Shown: positions 1 to 5,638 of the stretch, in pieces
Position numbering within the stretch: the stretch's first letter is position 1
Layout of the letters: every line of letters starts with the position of its first letter
Assembly: GCA_018657375.1 (NCBI GenBank)
Contig: JABHXI010000062.1
Location: forward strand, 1 to 7,105
Origin: Candidatus Nitrosopumilus sp.
GTDB lineage: Archaea; Thermoproteota; Nitrososphaeria; Nitrososphaerales; Nitrosopumilaceae
Reading direction: 5' to 3'
DNA: 7,105 nucleotides
Made by a program: the position numbers and the translations under genes
The notes under the pieces: generated by a model
Told to the model about the DNA's origin: nothing
The model's database searches: none
What the model saw: only the letters and a program-made list of their open reading frames with translations

Positions 1-111
1 TGGCTATTATATCTAAAAACTATCTATATGTTTAATTTTTTATATTAAAATTAATTATATATTAAGAAATAATGTAATATACTTTAACATTGATTATTGC
101 TATGGTATGAC

Positions 112-255
112 ATGAGCTATTGTGTGGAATGCTACGACCCTGCAGATGTTTGTTTCTGTGAATTGGAGAAAGTGATTCTTAGCGAATACATTGACGGAAT
201 GAAAGAATGTTCGGACTTGAAATGTTATTGTAAGAAACACATTCCCCAAAGGTGA
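112..255 (+). CDS. Cys-rich microprotein 1 (47 aa), putative metal-binding
   Basis: This 47-residue protein begins MSYCVECYDP and has seven cysteines: C4, C7, C14, C16, C33, C38 and C40, followed by H43. The N-terminal pattern is C-x2-C-x6-C-x-C, repeated with the same spacing in the next gene. A second cluster, C-x4-C-x-C-x2-H, lies near the C terminus. There is no signal peptide or membrane segment, so it is probably cytoplasmic. About 15% cysteine in CxxC and CxC motifs suggests Zn or Cu binding or a metallothionein-like role, but this is inference; I do not recognise the family. The start is ATG 112, with an in-frame stop at 91 and a possible alternative TTG at 97. The ribosome site before it is weak (GGTATGAC), and AT-rich TATA-like sequence lies at about 75-89. 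Its stop codon sits inside the ribosome site of the next gene, so the two are probably one transcript. A long ORF on the opposite strand is judged a shadow. Confidence 0.6.
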   Translation: MSYCVECYDPADVCFCELEKVILSEYIDGMKECSDLKCYCKKHIPQR

Positions 256-256
256 T
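250..256 (+). promoter_or_regulatory. Shine-Dalgarno site AGGTGAT fixing the TTG start at 260
   Basis: AGGTGAT matches the complement of the usual archaeal 16S 3' end (GATCACCTC). It lies three bases before TTG 260 and contains the TGA stop of the upstream Cys-rich gene (253-255). This arrangement decides the unusual TTG start and implies translational coupling of the two genes. Confidence 0.6.
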
Positions 257-259
257 TTT

Positions 260-394
260 TTGGATACAAATCCAAAATTCACTAACTGCATATTTTGTAA
301 TATGTCGTTTGATAATTGTAATTGCAAATGCAGTTATTGTGATCAAAGGGACGCATGTGAATGCGTGTTGTTTGACTCCATGACCGGTGGATGA
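260..394 (+). CDS. Cys-rich microprotein 2 (44 aa), putative metal-binding
   Basis: This 44-residue protein has eight cysteines (C10, C13, C20, C22, C24, C27, C33, C35), about 18% of the chain. The core NCIFCNMSFDNCNCKCSYC reads C-x2-C-x6-C-x-C-x-C-x2-C, and a later C-x-C follows in DACEC. The first four cysteines have exactly the spacing of the upstream protein, so the two look like tandem paralogues. The TTG start is supported by a strong AGGTGAT ribosome site just upstream. The only internal ATG (codon 15) would remove C10 and C13. No membrane segment is visible. A metal-chelating role (Zn or Cu) is inferred from the CxxC and CxC density alone; a redox role is also possible. The gene is probably co-transcribed with the one before it. 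Confidence 0.6.
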   Translation: MDTNPKFTNCIFCNMSFDNCNCKCSYCDQRDACECVLFDSMTGG

Positions 395-449
395 ATTACA
401 ATACTGTACAAGTTTTAAGAAATATCCTGTTCACCTTTTTATTTTATAA

Positions 450-539
450 TCACATAAGATAATTGAAAGCCAATACTGCATTTATTGTAGTAACTCCACA
501 TCGTGTTACTGGTGTAAGCATACCTGCTACATTATGTAA
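450..539 (+). pseudogene. Third Cys-rich reading frame without a start codon
   Basis: In this frame, between TAA at 447 and TAA at 537, the sequence reads 29 codons containing YCIYCSNSTSCYWCKHTC, with five cysteines in C-x2-C-x5-C-x2-C-x3-C. The YCIYC start of the motif resembles NCIFC and YCVEC in the two upstream genes, and its first cysteine is the tenth residue, as in the second gene. There is no ATG, GTG or TTG in frame before the cysteines, and no ribosome site. It could be a decayed third copy, a gene starting at ATA 459 or ATT 462, or a product of frameshifting. A TTG at 463 opens a different frame of 29 codons with only one cysteine, which I consider less likely. Confidence 0.35.
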
Positions 540-615
540 AGGGCGTAGATAATTGGCTTGATTTTTATTTTGTTAACAATTTAAAAAAATACTGAACAAA
601 TTTTAATTATAATTT

Positions 616-652
616 ACACATAATTTTAATATCTTACAAGATAATTATGTGT
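616..652. repeat. Inverted repeat, 10-bp perfect arms with inner stem
   Basis: ACACATAATT (616-625) and AATTATGTGT (643-652) are perfect complements. Between them ATCT and AGAT (631-634, 639-642) can form an inner stem, leaving a TTAAT-type bulge. It lies about 75 bases after the last Cys-rich frame. It could be a 3' structure or RNA processing site, or a protein-binding palindrome. No strong T-run follows it. Confidence 0.4.
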
Positions 653-675
653 TGAAAACATCAGACGGGTAATGA

Positions 676-714
676 AAATTGAAATAAAATTTCGTTTCAT
701 CATTATTTCAATTT
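676..714. repeat. Inverted repeat, 12-bp perfect arms
   Basis: AAATTGAAATAA (676-687) and TTATTTCAATTT (703-714) are perfect complements with a 15-base loop. A competing pairing, ATGAAA (672-677) with TTTCAT (695-700), overlaps it. In DNA this AT-rich, one such repeat is not proof of function. Confidence 0.35.
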
Positions 715-940
715 GAATTATCTATCTTATGACGATTTTAATTATGATATATTTAATTTTTAAATAATATATTTCCACAAATAATTTTATGATTTTTTAA
801 ACAAACTTGATAGAAATAAACGGTGTCAAATTTGATATGCCGTATTTTTAAATCCGTTATCGTATTACGGCGTACTGTGAATTGTTTCCATTGGAGCAAC
901 ATGGTGTTTATGATAATGCCTTTTCTAATTACTTTCTAGT

Positions 941-1036
941 CTAACCTTGATAACCCGAACTTCCACAACTCCCGCAACGATTAACATGTTTATCGAATCT
1001 TAATTCTCCACACTTGACACATCTAGTAAAAGCCAT
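941..1036 (-). CDS. 31-aa zinc-ribbon microprotein
   Basis: A 31-residue protein starting MAFTRCVKCGELRF and ending in CGSCGSSGYQG. Four cysteines (C6, C9, C21, C24) form C-x2-C-G-x10-C-G-x-C-G, two zinc knuckles typical of rubredoxin-like or zinc-ribbon folds. The protein is little more than the ribbon itself, so it probably acts by binding RNA or a larger partner such as polymerase or ribosome; that part is inference. It is too short for most gene finders. It begins five bases after the stop of the 32-aa gene at 1042-1140, so the two almost certainly share a transcript. The stop is TAG at 941-943. I do not recognise a named family. Confidence 0.65.
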   Translation of the reverse strand: MAFTRCVKCGELRFDKHVNRCGSCGSSGYQG

Positions 1037-1041
1037 GTTAT

Positions 1042-1140
1042 TTAATCATCATACCCCAGATAATCCTTTCTTGAAGAAACACCTTTTGTATAAGATCTAA
1101 TGATGTGATAAATAGATCTTAACCATGTGGGATTTGCCAT
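1042..1140 (-). CDS. 32-aa basic/aromatic microprotein upstream of zinc ribbon
   Basis: A 32-residue frame beginning MANPTWLRSIYHIIRSYTKG and ending RKDYLGYDD. Its composition looks like a real protein: one Trp, four Tyr, a basic amphipathic middle (LRS-IYHI-IRSYTKG) and an acidic tail. The stop TAA is followed by five bases and then the ATG of the zinc-ribbon gene, a tight operon. Just before the ATG the - strand reads GGATGTGAT, a weak ribosome-site match, and a TATA-like CTTATCTAAA lies 26 bases upstream (1161-1170), so it may be leaderless. The RS-I/RS-Y repetition in the peptide explains the TAAGATCTA inverted repeat at 1091-1121. Function is unknown; it may be a partner of the zinc ribbon. 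Confidence 0.55.
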   Translation of the reverse strand: MANPTWLRSIYHIIRSYTKGVSSRKDYLGYDD

Positions 1141-1160
1141 ATCACATCCATGTATTTTGA

Positions 1161-1170
1161 TTTAGATAAG
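1161..1170 (-). promoter_or_regulatory. TATA-like box for the - micro-operon
   Basis: On the - strand this reads CTTATCTAAA, centred about 26 bases before the start codon at 1140. That is the spacing expected of an archaeal TATA box serving a leaderless transcript. Assigned by position and AT character only. Confidence 0.4.
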
Positions 1171-1175
1171 AATTT

Positions 1176-1234
1176 TGTACTTAATCGTGCCTGTAAAATA
1201 TGATTAATTAACAAAATTGGTACGATTTAGTACA
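1176..1234. promoter_or_regulatory. Large inverted repeat, candidate two-way operator
   Basis: Left arm TGTACTTAATCGTGCC (1176-1191) and right arm GGTACGATTTAGTACA (1219-1234) are complementary at 14 of 16 positions, with a 27-base AT-rich spacer. Each arm is also a half-palindrome, GTAC-N6-GTAC or GTGC. The arms sit between the two TATA-like boxes, one arm within about 3-6 bases of each. The arm centres are about 42-44 bases from each start codon. This is the geometry of a bidirectional operator controlling both nadK and the - micro-operon. Confidence 0.5.
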
Positions 1235-1237
1235 TTC

Positions 1238-1244
1238 TTTTATT
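1238..1244 (+). promoter_or_regulatory. TATA-like box for nadK
   Basis: TTTTATT centred 27 bases before ATG 1268, consistent with a leaderless archaeal promoter. No ribosome site precedes the ATG (TTAGATCTTA), which fits. Confidence 0.4.
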
Positions 1245-1267
1245 CCTCATTTAGAAATTAGATCTTA

Positions 1268-2266
1268 ATGCAAATAGGAATTTACGGTTCTAACACACAT
1301 GATACTGCTTCAAAAACTATTAAAAAAATATTGGATGATTCTGATATTGAATCATTTAACATTACGAAATCTAAAAACAAGCATGCTGACTGTATAATTG
1401 TTTTAGGCGGAGATAAGGGTGTCAGGAATTATTTTCATAGAACTTTTGATTCTACTTCTCCCGTATTGGGCATCAATGAAGGCGAAGCGAGTGGATTCTT
1501 GGCTCAAATTGAACTTCGAGAATTTTCTTCTTTTGTAAATGTTTTAAAAAAACAAAACTTTACTGTTGAAGAAGTTCCTAGACTCGGTGTTAAAATTGAC
1601 GGAAAAAACGTCTATCCTATTTTAAATGATGTAGCTGTCTTTGCATCAAAAAGTGCAATGTTGATGGAACATACGTTACGGGTTAACGGTGATGAGGTTT
1701 GGCACGATAATAGTGATGGAATAATTATATCCACCCCAATTGGCTCTTCTGCCTATTCTATGTCTGTTGGAGGACCTGTGTTGTTCCAAGACTCTGCCGT
1801 CTTTGAAATTATTTCTGTAAACTCTCTTGATGTCACTAGACGCCCAATCATTGTTTCTAATTCTAGCTTTATTGAAATTGATGATATTTCTGCAAGATTG
1901 CACTGTGAAGTTATTTTGGATGGATTGGATAGGTATAATGTTAAAAAAACTGTTGAATGTTCGAAGTTTATTCCGCCCGCAAAAATCATTCGTCTCAAAA
2001 AAGACACTACTGGAATTTCTGCATTGGCAAAAAAAGTCCACCTTGCTGAGGATTTACTCAGCATGCCTCCTAGCTCTAAATTATTATTAAAAACTTTGGA
2101 GTACGAGGGGGAATTAACACAAAAAGATTTGGCAAACAAAACATTACTTCCTGATAGAACCGTTCGTTTAGCCTTAAGTCATTTATTGAAAAAAGGATAC
2201 GTCAAAAAGAAAGTCTCTATTCGTGATGCCAGGCAAAAAATTTACAAAATTTCTAAAATTGAATAA
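1268..2266 (+). CDS. nadK: NAD kinase-like protein with C-terminal winged helix
   Basis: NAD kinases (ATP/polyphosphate-NAD kinase family) make NADP from NAD in the cytoplasm. Residues 1-250 show the family pattern: GGD at 47-49, VLGINEGEASGFLAQI at 66-81, ND at 120-121, the signature DGIIISTPIGSSAYSMSVGGP at 150-170, RRPIIV at 191-196 and ILDG at 216-219. Two core motifs deviate: the usual GGDGT is GGDKG (47-51), and the usual NE is ND (120-121). The catalytic Asp49 is kept. Residues about 265-332 are not part of a normal NAD kinase. They form a winged helix-turn-helix: LTQKDLANKTLLPDRTVRLA, then HLLKKGYV and a basic wing (KKKVSIRDARQKIYKI), like MarR-type DNA-binding domains. The protein is therefore either an enzyme that also binds DNA, or an NAD(P)-sensing regulator derived from the enzyme. 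It is longer (332 aa) than typical 250-300 aa family members. The gene starts at ATG 1268, converges with pyrG after 25 bases, and follows a striking inverted repeat. Confidence 0.85.
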   Translation: MQIGIYGSNTHDTASKTIKKILDDSDIESFNITKSKNKHADCIIVLGGDKGVRNYFHRTFDSTSPVLGINEGEASGFLAQIELREFSSFVNVLKKQNFTVEEVPRLGVKIDGKNVYPILNDVAVFASKSAMLMEHTLRVNGDEVWHDNSDGIIISTPIGSSAYSMSVGGPVLFQDSAVFEIISVNSLDVTRRPIIVSNSSFIEIDDISARLHCEVILDGLDRYNVKKTVECSKFIPPAKIIRLKKDTTGISALAKKVHLAEDLLSMPPSSKLLLKTLEYEGELTQKDLANKTLLPDRTVRLALSHLLKKGYVKKKVSIRDARQKIYKISKIE

Positions 2267-2291
2267 TCTGTGAGATTCTGTGCTTTTGATA

Positions 2292-3893
2292 TTATTTTTC
2301 TGATGATGCCTTAATGAATGCTGAAAATACTTTTTCTGGAAATCCAGGCCTGCTGTTGAATTCTGGATGAAATTGTACGCCTATGTAGAATTTGTGTGAT
2401 GGAATTTCTAATATTTCCATTCTTTTTCCATCGTCACTATTAGCTGAAAATATCAATCCATTTTTTTCAAATTCTGGAATGTACTCTTTGTTTATTTCAT
2501 ATCTGTGTCTGTGACGCTTGTTGATTTTTCTTGAATTGTATATCTTTTCGGCATTTGTTTGTGATTGAATCATCACTTCATTTGCACCTAATCTTAGGGA
2601 TCCTCCCATGTCTGAAATGTCTTTTTGTTCTGGAAGTAAATCTACCACGGGATTTTTTGTATCTGCTTTAATTTCTGTAGAATTTGCGTCTTCTAAATTT
2701 AAAACACTTCTCCCAAATGCAATCGCTGCTAATTGAAATCCAAAACATATTCCGAGATAGGGTATGTTTTTCTCTCTTGCATAATTTGCCGTTTTAATAA
2801 TTCCTTCTGAACCTCTTGTTCCAAACCCTCCTGGAATTAAAATTCCATCATAGTTTGATAATTTGTCATAGTCTGTTATTAATTCTGAATCTATCCAATC
2901 GATGTCTATTGACTTTCCAATCTCCGCTCCTGCATGTTTCAATGCGTGATTTACACTAACATAACTATCTGCAAGTGTAACATATTTTCCAACCATTGCA
3001 ACTTTTATTTTTTGATCATCGTGATTGACCATGGTTTCAGCAATTTTATTCCATTTGTCCCAATTTGCTGATGCGTTTACCATTCCAACTTTCCCAAATT
3101 TTGTAAATATCGAATCCATTATTCCTTGATCATACAACATTTGAGGAACTTCAAAAATTGATTTAGCATCGTGACAAGATAATACGTCATTTGTTGTAAC
3201 ATTGGTAAACATTGCAATTTTTTTCTTAGTCTTTTCTTCTAATGGCTTTGAACACCTAACTGCTAAAAAGTCTGCTTGAATTCCAATCCTTCTTAATTCT
3301 TGAACGCTATGTTGTGTAGGTTTAGTTTTTTGTTCTCCTACCACATCTAGCGATGGTGCTAATGTGACATGTACAAAAATTACCCCTTGTGGGCCTTCCT
3401 CTACTCTCATTTCCCTTAATGCTTCCAAAAATGGAAGTGATTCGATATCGCCTACTGTTCCTCCGCATTCCACGATTAAGAAATCAAGTTCTTCATCTTT
3501 AGCAACTTTTCTGATCCTGTTTTTTATTTCGTCTGTAACGTGAGGGATTATCTGTACGCATGCCCCAAGATATTCTCCTTTCCGTTCAGCCTCTATTACT
3601 GAAGAATATACCTGGGCTGTTGTAATGTTGTGGCTTTTTAGAATATCCTGATTAAGAAATCTCTCATAGTTTCCAATATCCATGTCGCATTCCCCTCCAT
3701 CCTCTGTGACAAAGACTTCCCCGTGGGCAATTGGATTCATGGTTCCTGCATCATAATTTAGATACGGGTCTATTTTGATACATGATACTTTTTGATCTGA
3801 TAATTGTAGCAGTTTTGCAATTGATGATGAAGTGACTCCTTTTCCAAGGCCTGACATTACACCACCTGTAACAAAAATAAATTTGGTCTGCAC
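2292..3893 (-). CDS. pyrG: CTP synthase (glutamine-hydrolysing)
   Basis: Converts UTP, ATP and glutamine to CTP in the last step of pyrimidine nucleotide synthesis. At 533 residues it is the normal full length. The N-terminal amidoligase domain starts with the P-loop-like [10 protein letters not shown] (10-19). It then has [20 protein letters not shown] (41-60), the Mg-binding region DGGECDMD (65-72) with Asp70, and [12 protein letters not shown] (141-152) with Glu142. The C-terminal class I glutaminase domain has the oxyanion-hole region [11 protein letters not shown] (354-364), the nucleophile Cys383 in [16 protein letters not shown] (460-468), and His509/Glu511 in QFHPEF. All catalytic residues are present, so it should be active. 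The start is GTG 3893 (the - strand reads AATGTGCAG); no good ribosome site is visible. It lies 55 bases downstream of trpA on the same strand with no obvious TATA box of its own, so co-transcription is plausible. It converges with nadK. Confidence 0.97.
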   Translation of the reverse strand: MQTKFIFVTGGVMSGLGKGVTSSSIAKLLQLSDQKVSCIKIDPYLNYDAGTMNPIAHGEVFVTEDGGECDMDIGNYERFLNQDILKSHNITTAQVYSSVIEAERKGEYLGACVQIIPHVTDEIKNRIRKVAKDEELDFLIVECGGTVGDIESLPFLEALREMRVEEGPQGVIFVHVTLAPSLDVVGEQKTKPTQHSVQELRRIGIQADFLAVRCSKPLEEKTKKKIAMFTNVTTNDVLSCHDAKSIFEVPQMLYDQGIMDSIFTKFGKVGMVNASANWDKWNKIAETMVNHDDQKIKVAMVGKYVTLADSYVSVNHALKHAGAEIGKSIDIDWIDSELITDYDKLSNYDGILIPGGFGTRGSEGIIKTANYAREKNIPYLGICFGFQLAAIAFGRSVLNLEDANSTEIKADTKNPVVDLLPEQKDISDMGGSLRLGANEVMIQSQTNAEKIYNSRKINKRHRHRYEINKEYIPEFEKNGLIFSANSDDGKRMEILEIPSHKFYIGVQFHPEFNSRPGFPEKVFSAFIKASSEK

Positions 3894-3948
3894 ATTAATG
3901 AATTAAACATCTAGTTTTTGTATGTTTTGTCTATTTCTAGTGTAACGA

Positions 3949-4752
3949 TTACTGTTGACGTGTTTCTTTTTTCAAACTTTTTGTAAATGAAGTGATTTTT
4001 GATTCTAATTGCGTTGGCTTTGTTTTTTCAATTAATTTCAAGTATGCGCTTCCTACAATTACTGCATCTGCCCCTGCTTGGATGTATTTTTTTACATCAT
4101 CTGGTGTGGATACTCCAAACCCTATTCCTACTGGAATTTTTCCCTTTGTCTGTTTTTTCACATTTTTAATTGCTTTCAACGTATAATTCTTGATCTCTGT
4201 TTTTACACCTGTTGTGCCAAACACCGCAACAAGATACAAAAACCCTGTTGACATTTTTGATATTTTTTCTATTCTGGAATTACTTGTATTCGGTGATATC
4301 AAAAATATTGTATCCATGTTATTTTTTGCAGCTTCAAGATATTCTTTCGATTCTTCAATTGACATATCTGGAAGAATGAACCCATCTATGCCTGCTTTTT
4401 TTGCATCTGAAATAAATTTTCCATATCCTTTGCGATATATGATGTTTGTATATGTCATCAACACTAACGGAACCTGTGTTTCTTTTCTAATTTTTTTTAC
4501 AATGTTAAAAAATTTAGAAATATTGGTTCCTTTTTCAAGTGATACAGTACTAGCATTTTGAATAACTGGTCCATCTGCCAGAGGATCTGAAAATGGAAAT
4601 CCCAATTCAATGATGTCTGTTCCCCCTTTTACTAAGCCTCTCACTGTAGAAATTGTAGCTTTTTCATTTGGAAATCCTAGCATAATGTATGATATCAGTG
4701 CTTTTTCCTTTTTTATTTTTAATTCCTCAAATTTTTCTTTGATTCTAGACAT
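3949..4752 (-). CDS. trpA: Tryptophan synthase alpha chain
   Basis: Cleaves indole-3-glycerol phosphate to indole and glyceraldehyde 3-phosphate and passes indole to the TrpB beta subunit. The 267-residue TIM barrel is full length. The signature ELGFPFSDPLADGPVIQ places the catalytic pair at Glu49 and Asp60, the same numbers as in the Salmonella enzyme. The phosphate-binding loops are recognisable: FGTTGVKTE (178-186), GIGFGVSTPDD (209-219) and a GADAVIVGSAY segment (227-237). The start is ATG 4752, with a TATA-like box (4781-4790) about 34 bases upstream. No trpB or other trp gene is in the window: pyrG follows 55 bases downstream, and upstream is a divergent pair of microgenes. So trpA is either detached from the trp operon or is its first gene with the rest elsewhere. 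The divergent promoter carries a quasi-palindrome that could regulate it. Confidence 0.96.
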   Translation of the reverse strand: MSRIKEKFEELKIKKEKALISYIMLGFPNEKATISTVRGLVKGGTDIIELGFPFSDPLADGPVIQNASTVSLEKGTNISKFFNIVKKIRKETQVPLVLMTYTNIIYRKGYGKFISDAKKAGIDGFILPDMSIEESKEYLEAAKNNMDTIFLISPNTSNSRIEKISKMSTGFLYLVAVFGTTGVKTEIKNYTLKAIKNVKKQTKGKIPVGIGFGVSTPDDVKKYIQAGADAVIVGSAYLKLIEKTKPTQLESKITSFTKSLKKETRQQ

Positions 4753-4780
4753 TTTCTAACCTAATTATCTTAAATTTTAC

Positions 4781-4790
4781 ATTAAATAAA
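4781..4790 (-). promoter_or_regulatory. TATA-like box for trpA
   Basis: The - strand reads TTTATTTAAT, centred about 34 bases before ATG 4752, predicting a leader of only a few bases. Confidence 0.4.
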
Positions 4791-4791
4791 A

Positions 4792-4812
4792 ACTGTTTAT
4801 TCTAAGAACAGT
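4792..4812. promoter_or_regulatory. Quasi-palindrome ACTGTT-N9-AACAGT, candidate operator
   Basis: ACTGTT (4792-4797) and AACAGT (4807-4812) are perfect complements separated by nine bases. The element abuts the trpA TATA-like box and contains TTTATT (4796-4801), which is itself 27 bases before ATG 4826 of the divergent gene. A protein bound here would block both promoters. Confidence 0.35.
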
Positions 4813-4825
4813 CCTCAATCAAATT

Positions 4826-4906
4826 ATGCCATGTGGTACTACTTGGATGCTTTTTGATTTTCTATTACTTGGATTTATACTATCCATATTGGATCTATCT
4901 AAGTGA
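4826..4906 (+). CDS. 26-aa single-helix membrane microprotein
   Basis: A 26-residue frame, MPCGTTWMLFDF followed by a hydrophobic run (LLLGFILSIL) and DLSK, which would make one short membrane helix. Its TGA stop (4904-4906) overlaps the ATG of the next gene as TGATG, a classic translational-coupling arrangement, and a TATA-like TTTATT lies 27 bases before its ATG. These two features are the main support. It could instead be a leader peptide for the zinc-ribbon gene or a chance frame, because the downstream gene also has its own TATA-like box inside this frame. Function unknown. Confidence 0.4.
   Translation: MPCGTTWMLFDFLLLGFILSILDLSK
4874..4879 (+). promoter_or_regulatory. TATA-like box for the 41-aa zinc-ribbon gene
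   Basis: TTTATA centred about 29 bases before ATG 4906, consistent with a separate leaderless transcript for the zinc-ribbon gene. It lies within the upstream 26-aa frame. Confidence 0.35.
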
Positions 4907-5031
4907 TGTCTCTTCGTTGTAAAGTTTGTAATGCTAGTAAGAGCACAACTAAAGTAAATTCTAACCTGACTTGGGAGTGTTCAGTTTGCGGTAGCTTACT
5001 TGATCCTCAAGGCCGTATATCTTCTGCATAG
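4906..5031 (+). CDS. 41-aa zinc-ribbon protein
   Basis: A 41-residue protein beginning MSLRCKVCNASKST. C5-x2-C8 and C25-x2-C28-G form two zinc knuckles separated by 16 residues (LTWECSVCGSLLDP around the second), the classic zinc-ribbon layout of small transcription- or translation-associated archaeal proteins. There is no membrane segment. The start ATG overlaps the stop of the upstream 26-aa frame (TGATG), and AAGTGATG may serve as a weak ribosome site; a TATA-like box about 29 bases upstream suggests it may also be made leaderless. It is divergent from trpA and converges with the 107-aa gene. A nucleic-acid or polymerase-binding role is inference from the fold only. Confidence 0.7.
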   Translation: MSLRCKVCNASKSTTKVNSNLTWECSVCGSLLDPQGRISSA

Positions 5032-5092
5032 TTCATTTTACAAAATTATTATTACAAAAATATGTGGACTGTTTGATGTTTTTCTTGTTGTT

Positions 5093-5416
5093 TTATCTAG
5101 CAGGTCTCTTGTAAGATCTTTCTTTAACTGTACCTAGTATTGCAGATGTGTTTTCAAACCTTCTGCCTACTTCCTCTTTATCTTTTTCAGATTTTTGTCC
5201 ATCCTCAATTATGAACACTTTCTTAGCAACGGTTTTCTCTTTATCAGTATCTTTTTTATAAATAATATTGATCCCTGAAGGCATTTGACCTTCTTTTACA
5301 ATTTTCTTTTTTTTGGGTTTATTGCCATCATTTTGTTTTTTTTGTGACCAACTAATGTTGTTTACATCCGACGATGAGGATTTTTCAATATTATAATCTC
5401 CTAACGACTTTGTCAT
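5093..5416 (-). CDS. Lysine-rich hypothetical protein (107 aa)
   Basis: I do not recognise this family. The 107-residue protein is strongly charged. Residues 1-45 are polar and probably disordered, with a Ser run (13-16) and a basic patch KPKKKK at 33-38. A short ordered-looking part follows (GINIIYKK at 48-55, AKKVFIIEDGQ at 64-74), and the C terminus is basic (VGRRFENTSAILGTVKERSY then KRPAR). There are no cysteines, signal peptide or membrane helix. A nucleic-acid or protein-binding role is possible from charge only. The start is ATG 5416, with only a weak ribosome site (CTGATAATT). A membrane microgene lies 56 bases upstream on the same strand. It converges with the zinc-ribbon gene across 61 bases that end in a T-rich stretch. 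Confidence 0.65.
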   Translation of the reverse strand: MTKSLGDYNIEKSSSSDVNNISWSQKKQNDGNKPKKKKIVKEGQMPSGINIIYKKDTDKEKTVAKKVFIIEDGQKSEKDKEEVGRRFENTSAILGTVKERSYKRPAR

Positions 5417-5472
5417 AATTATCAGTGTTATCTCTAGTTAACAAATGTACTGAAAGCATTCAATTTTTGAAA

Positions 5473-5553
5473 TTATCTAATTAACACTAAGATTGCAGAT
5501 AATAATACGACCACCCCAAACCCTCCAATCATAGCAATTTTTGCATTATCCAT
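5473..5553 (-). CDS. 26-aa single-helix membrane microprotein
   Basis: The frame reads MDNAKIAMIGGFGVVVLL followed by SAILVLIR. After a short polar N terminus almost the whole chain is one hydrophobic helix with a small GGFG motif, ending in Arg, so it would be an integral membrane peptide with a short tail. The use of Gly, Val and Ala codons argues against a chance AT-rich frame. It lies 56 bases upstream of the 107-aa gene on the same strand and is divergent from another membrane microgene. No ribosome site is visible. It could be a small subunit of a membrane complex, but which one cannot be told. Confidence 0.45.
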   Translation of the reverse strand: MDNAKIAMIGGFGVVVLLSAILVLIR

Positions 5554-5618
5554 TTTAATATACAATTAAAATGAACATTTTGGTAGTATTTTACTTCTTT
5601 TTGATATTATTCCTAGTG

Positions 5619-5638
5619 TCTAATTTTAATAAATTAGA
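5619..5638. repeat. Perfect palindrome TCTAATTT-N4-AAATTAGA
   Basis: Eight-base perfect arms around a TAAT loop, located between the divergent membrane microgenes (starts at 5553 and 5688) and followed by a T-rich stretch. It could be an operator or a hairpin. Chance is possible in DNA this AT-rich. Confidence 0.35.

Larger units (their letters stand above)
540..940. other. Gene-poor AT-rich region with hairpins
   Basis: About 400 bases with no supported gene. It holds two sizeable inverted repeats (616-652 and 676-714) and a short one, GCCGTA/TACGGC, at 839-844 and 866-871. Short open frames exist on both strands (the longest is 49 codons on -, 753-902), but they lack a ribosome site and recognisable protein character. 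The segment may carry the 3' ends of the Cys-rich transcript from the left and of the zinc-ribbon transcript from the right. Confidence 0.5.

Noticed and set aside
100..327. 75-codon frame on -
   Set aside because: It lies opposite the two Cys-rich genes, which have motif structure and a real ribosome site on +; the - frame has no family features.
753..902. 49-codon frame on - downstream of the zinc-ribbon gene
   Set aside because: No ribosome site, no motif, and an uneven, increasingly AT-rich composition; probably chance, though operon position keeps it faintly possible.
1091..1148. Inverted repeats TAAGATCTA/TAGATCTTA (1091-1121) and GATGTGATA/TATCACATC (1102-1148)
   Set aside because: They fall mainly inside the 32-aa gene, where repeated Arg-Ser codons explain the first; not counted as operators. 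TAGATCTTA also occurs just before ATG 1268, probably by chance.
1676..2139. Frames of 121 and 128 codons on - and 87 codons on + within nadK
   Set aside because: Shadows of nadK, which shows clear family motifs through this stretch.
3992..4561. Two + frames opposite trpA
   Set aside because: Antisense shadows of a fully conserved trpA.
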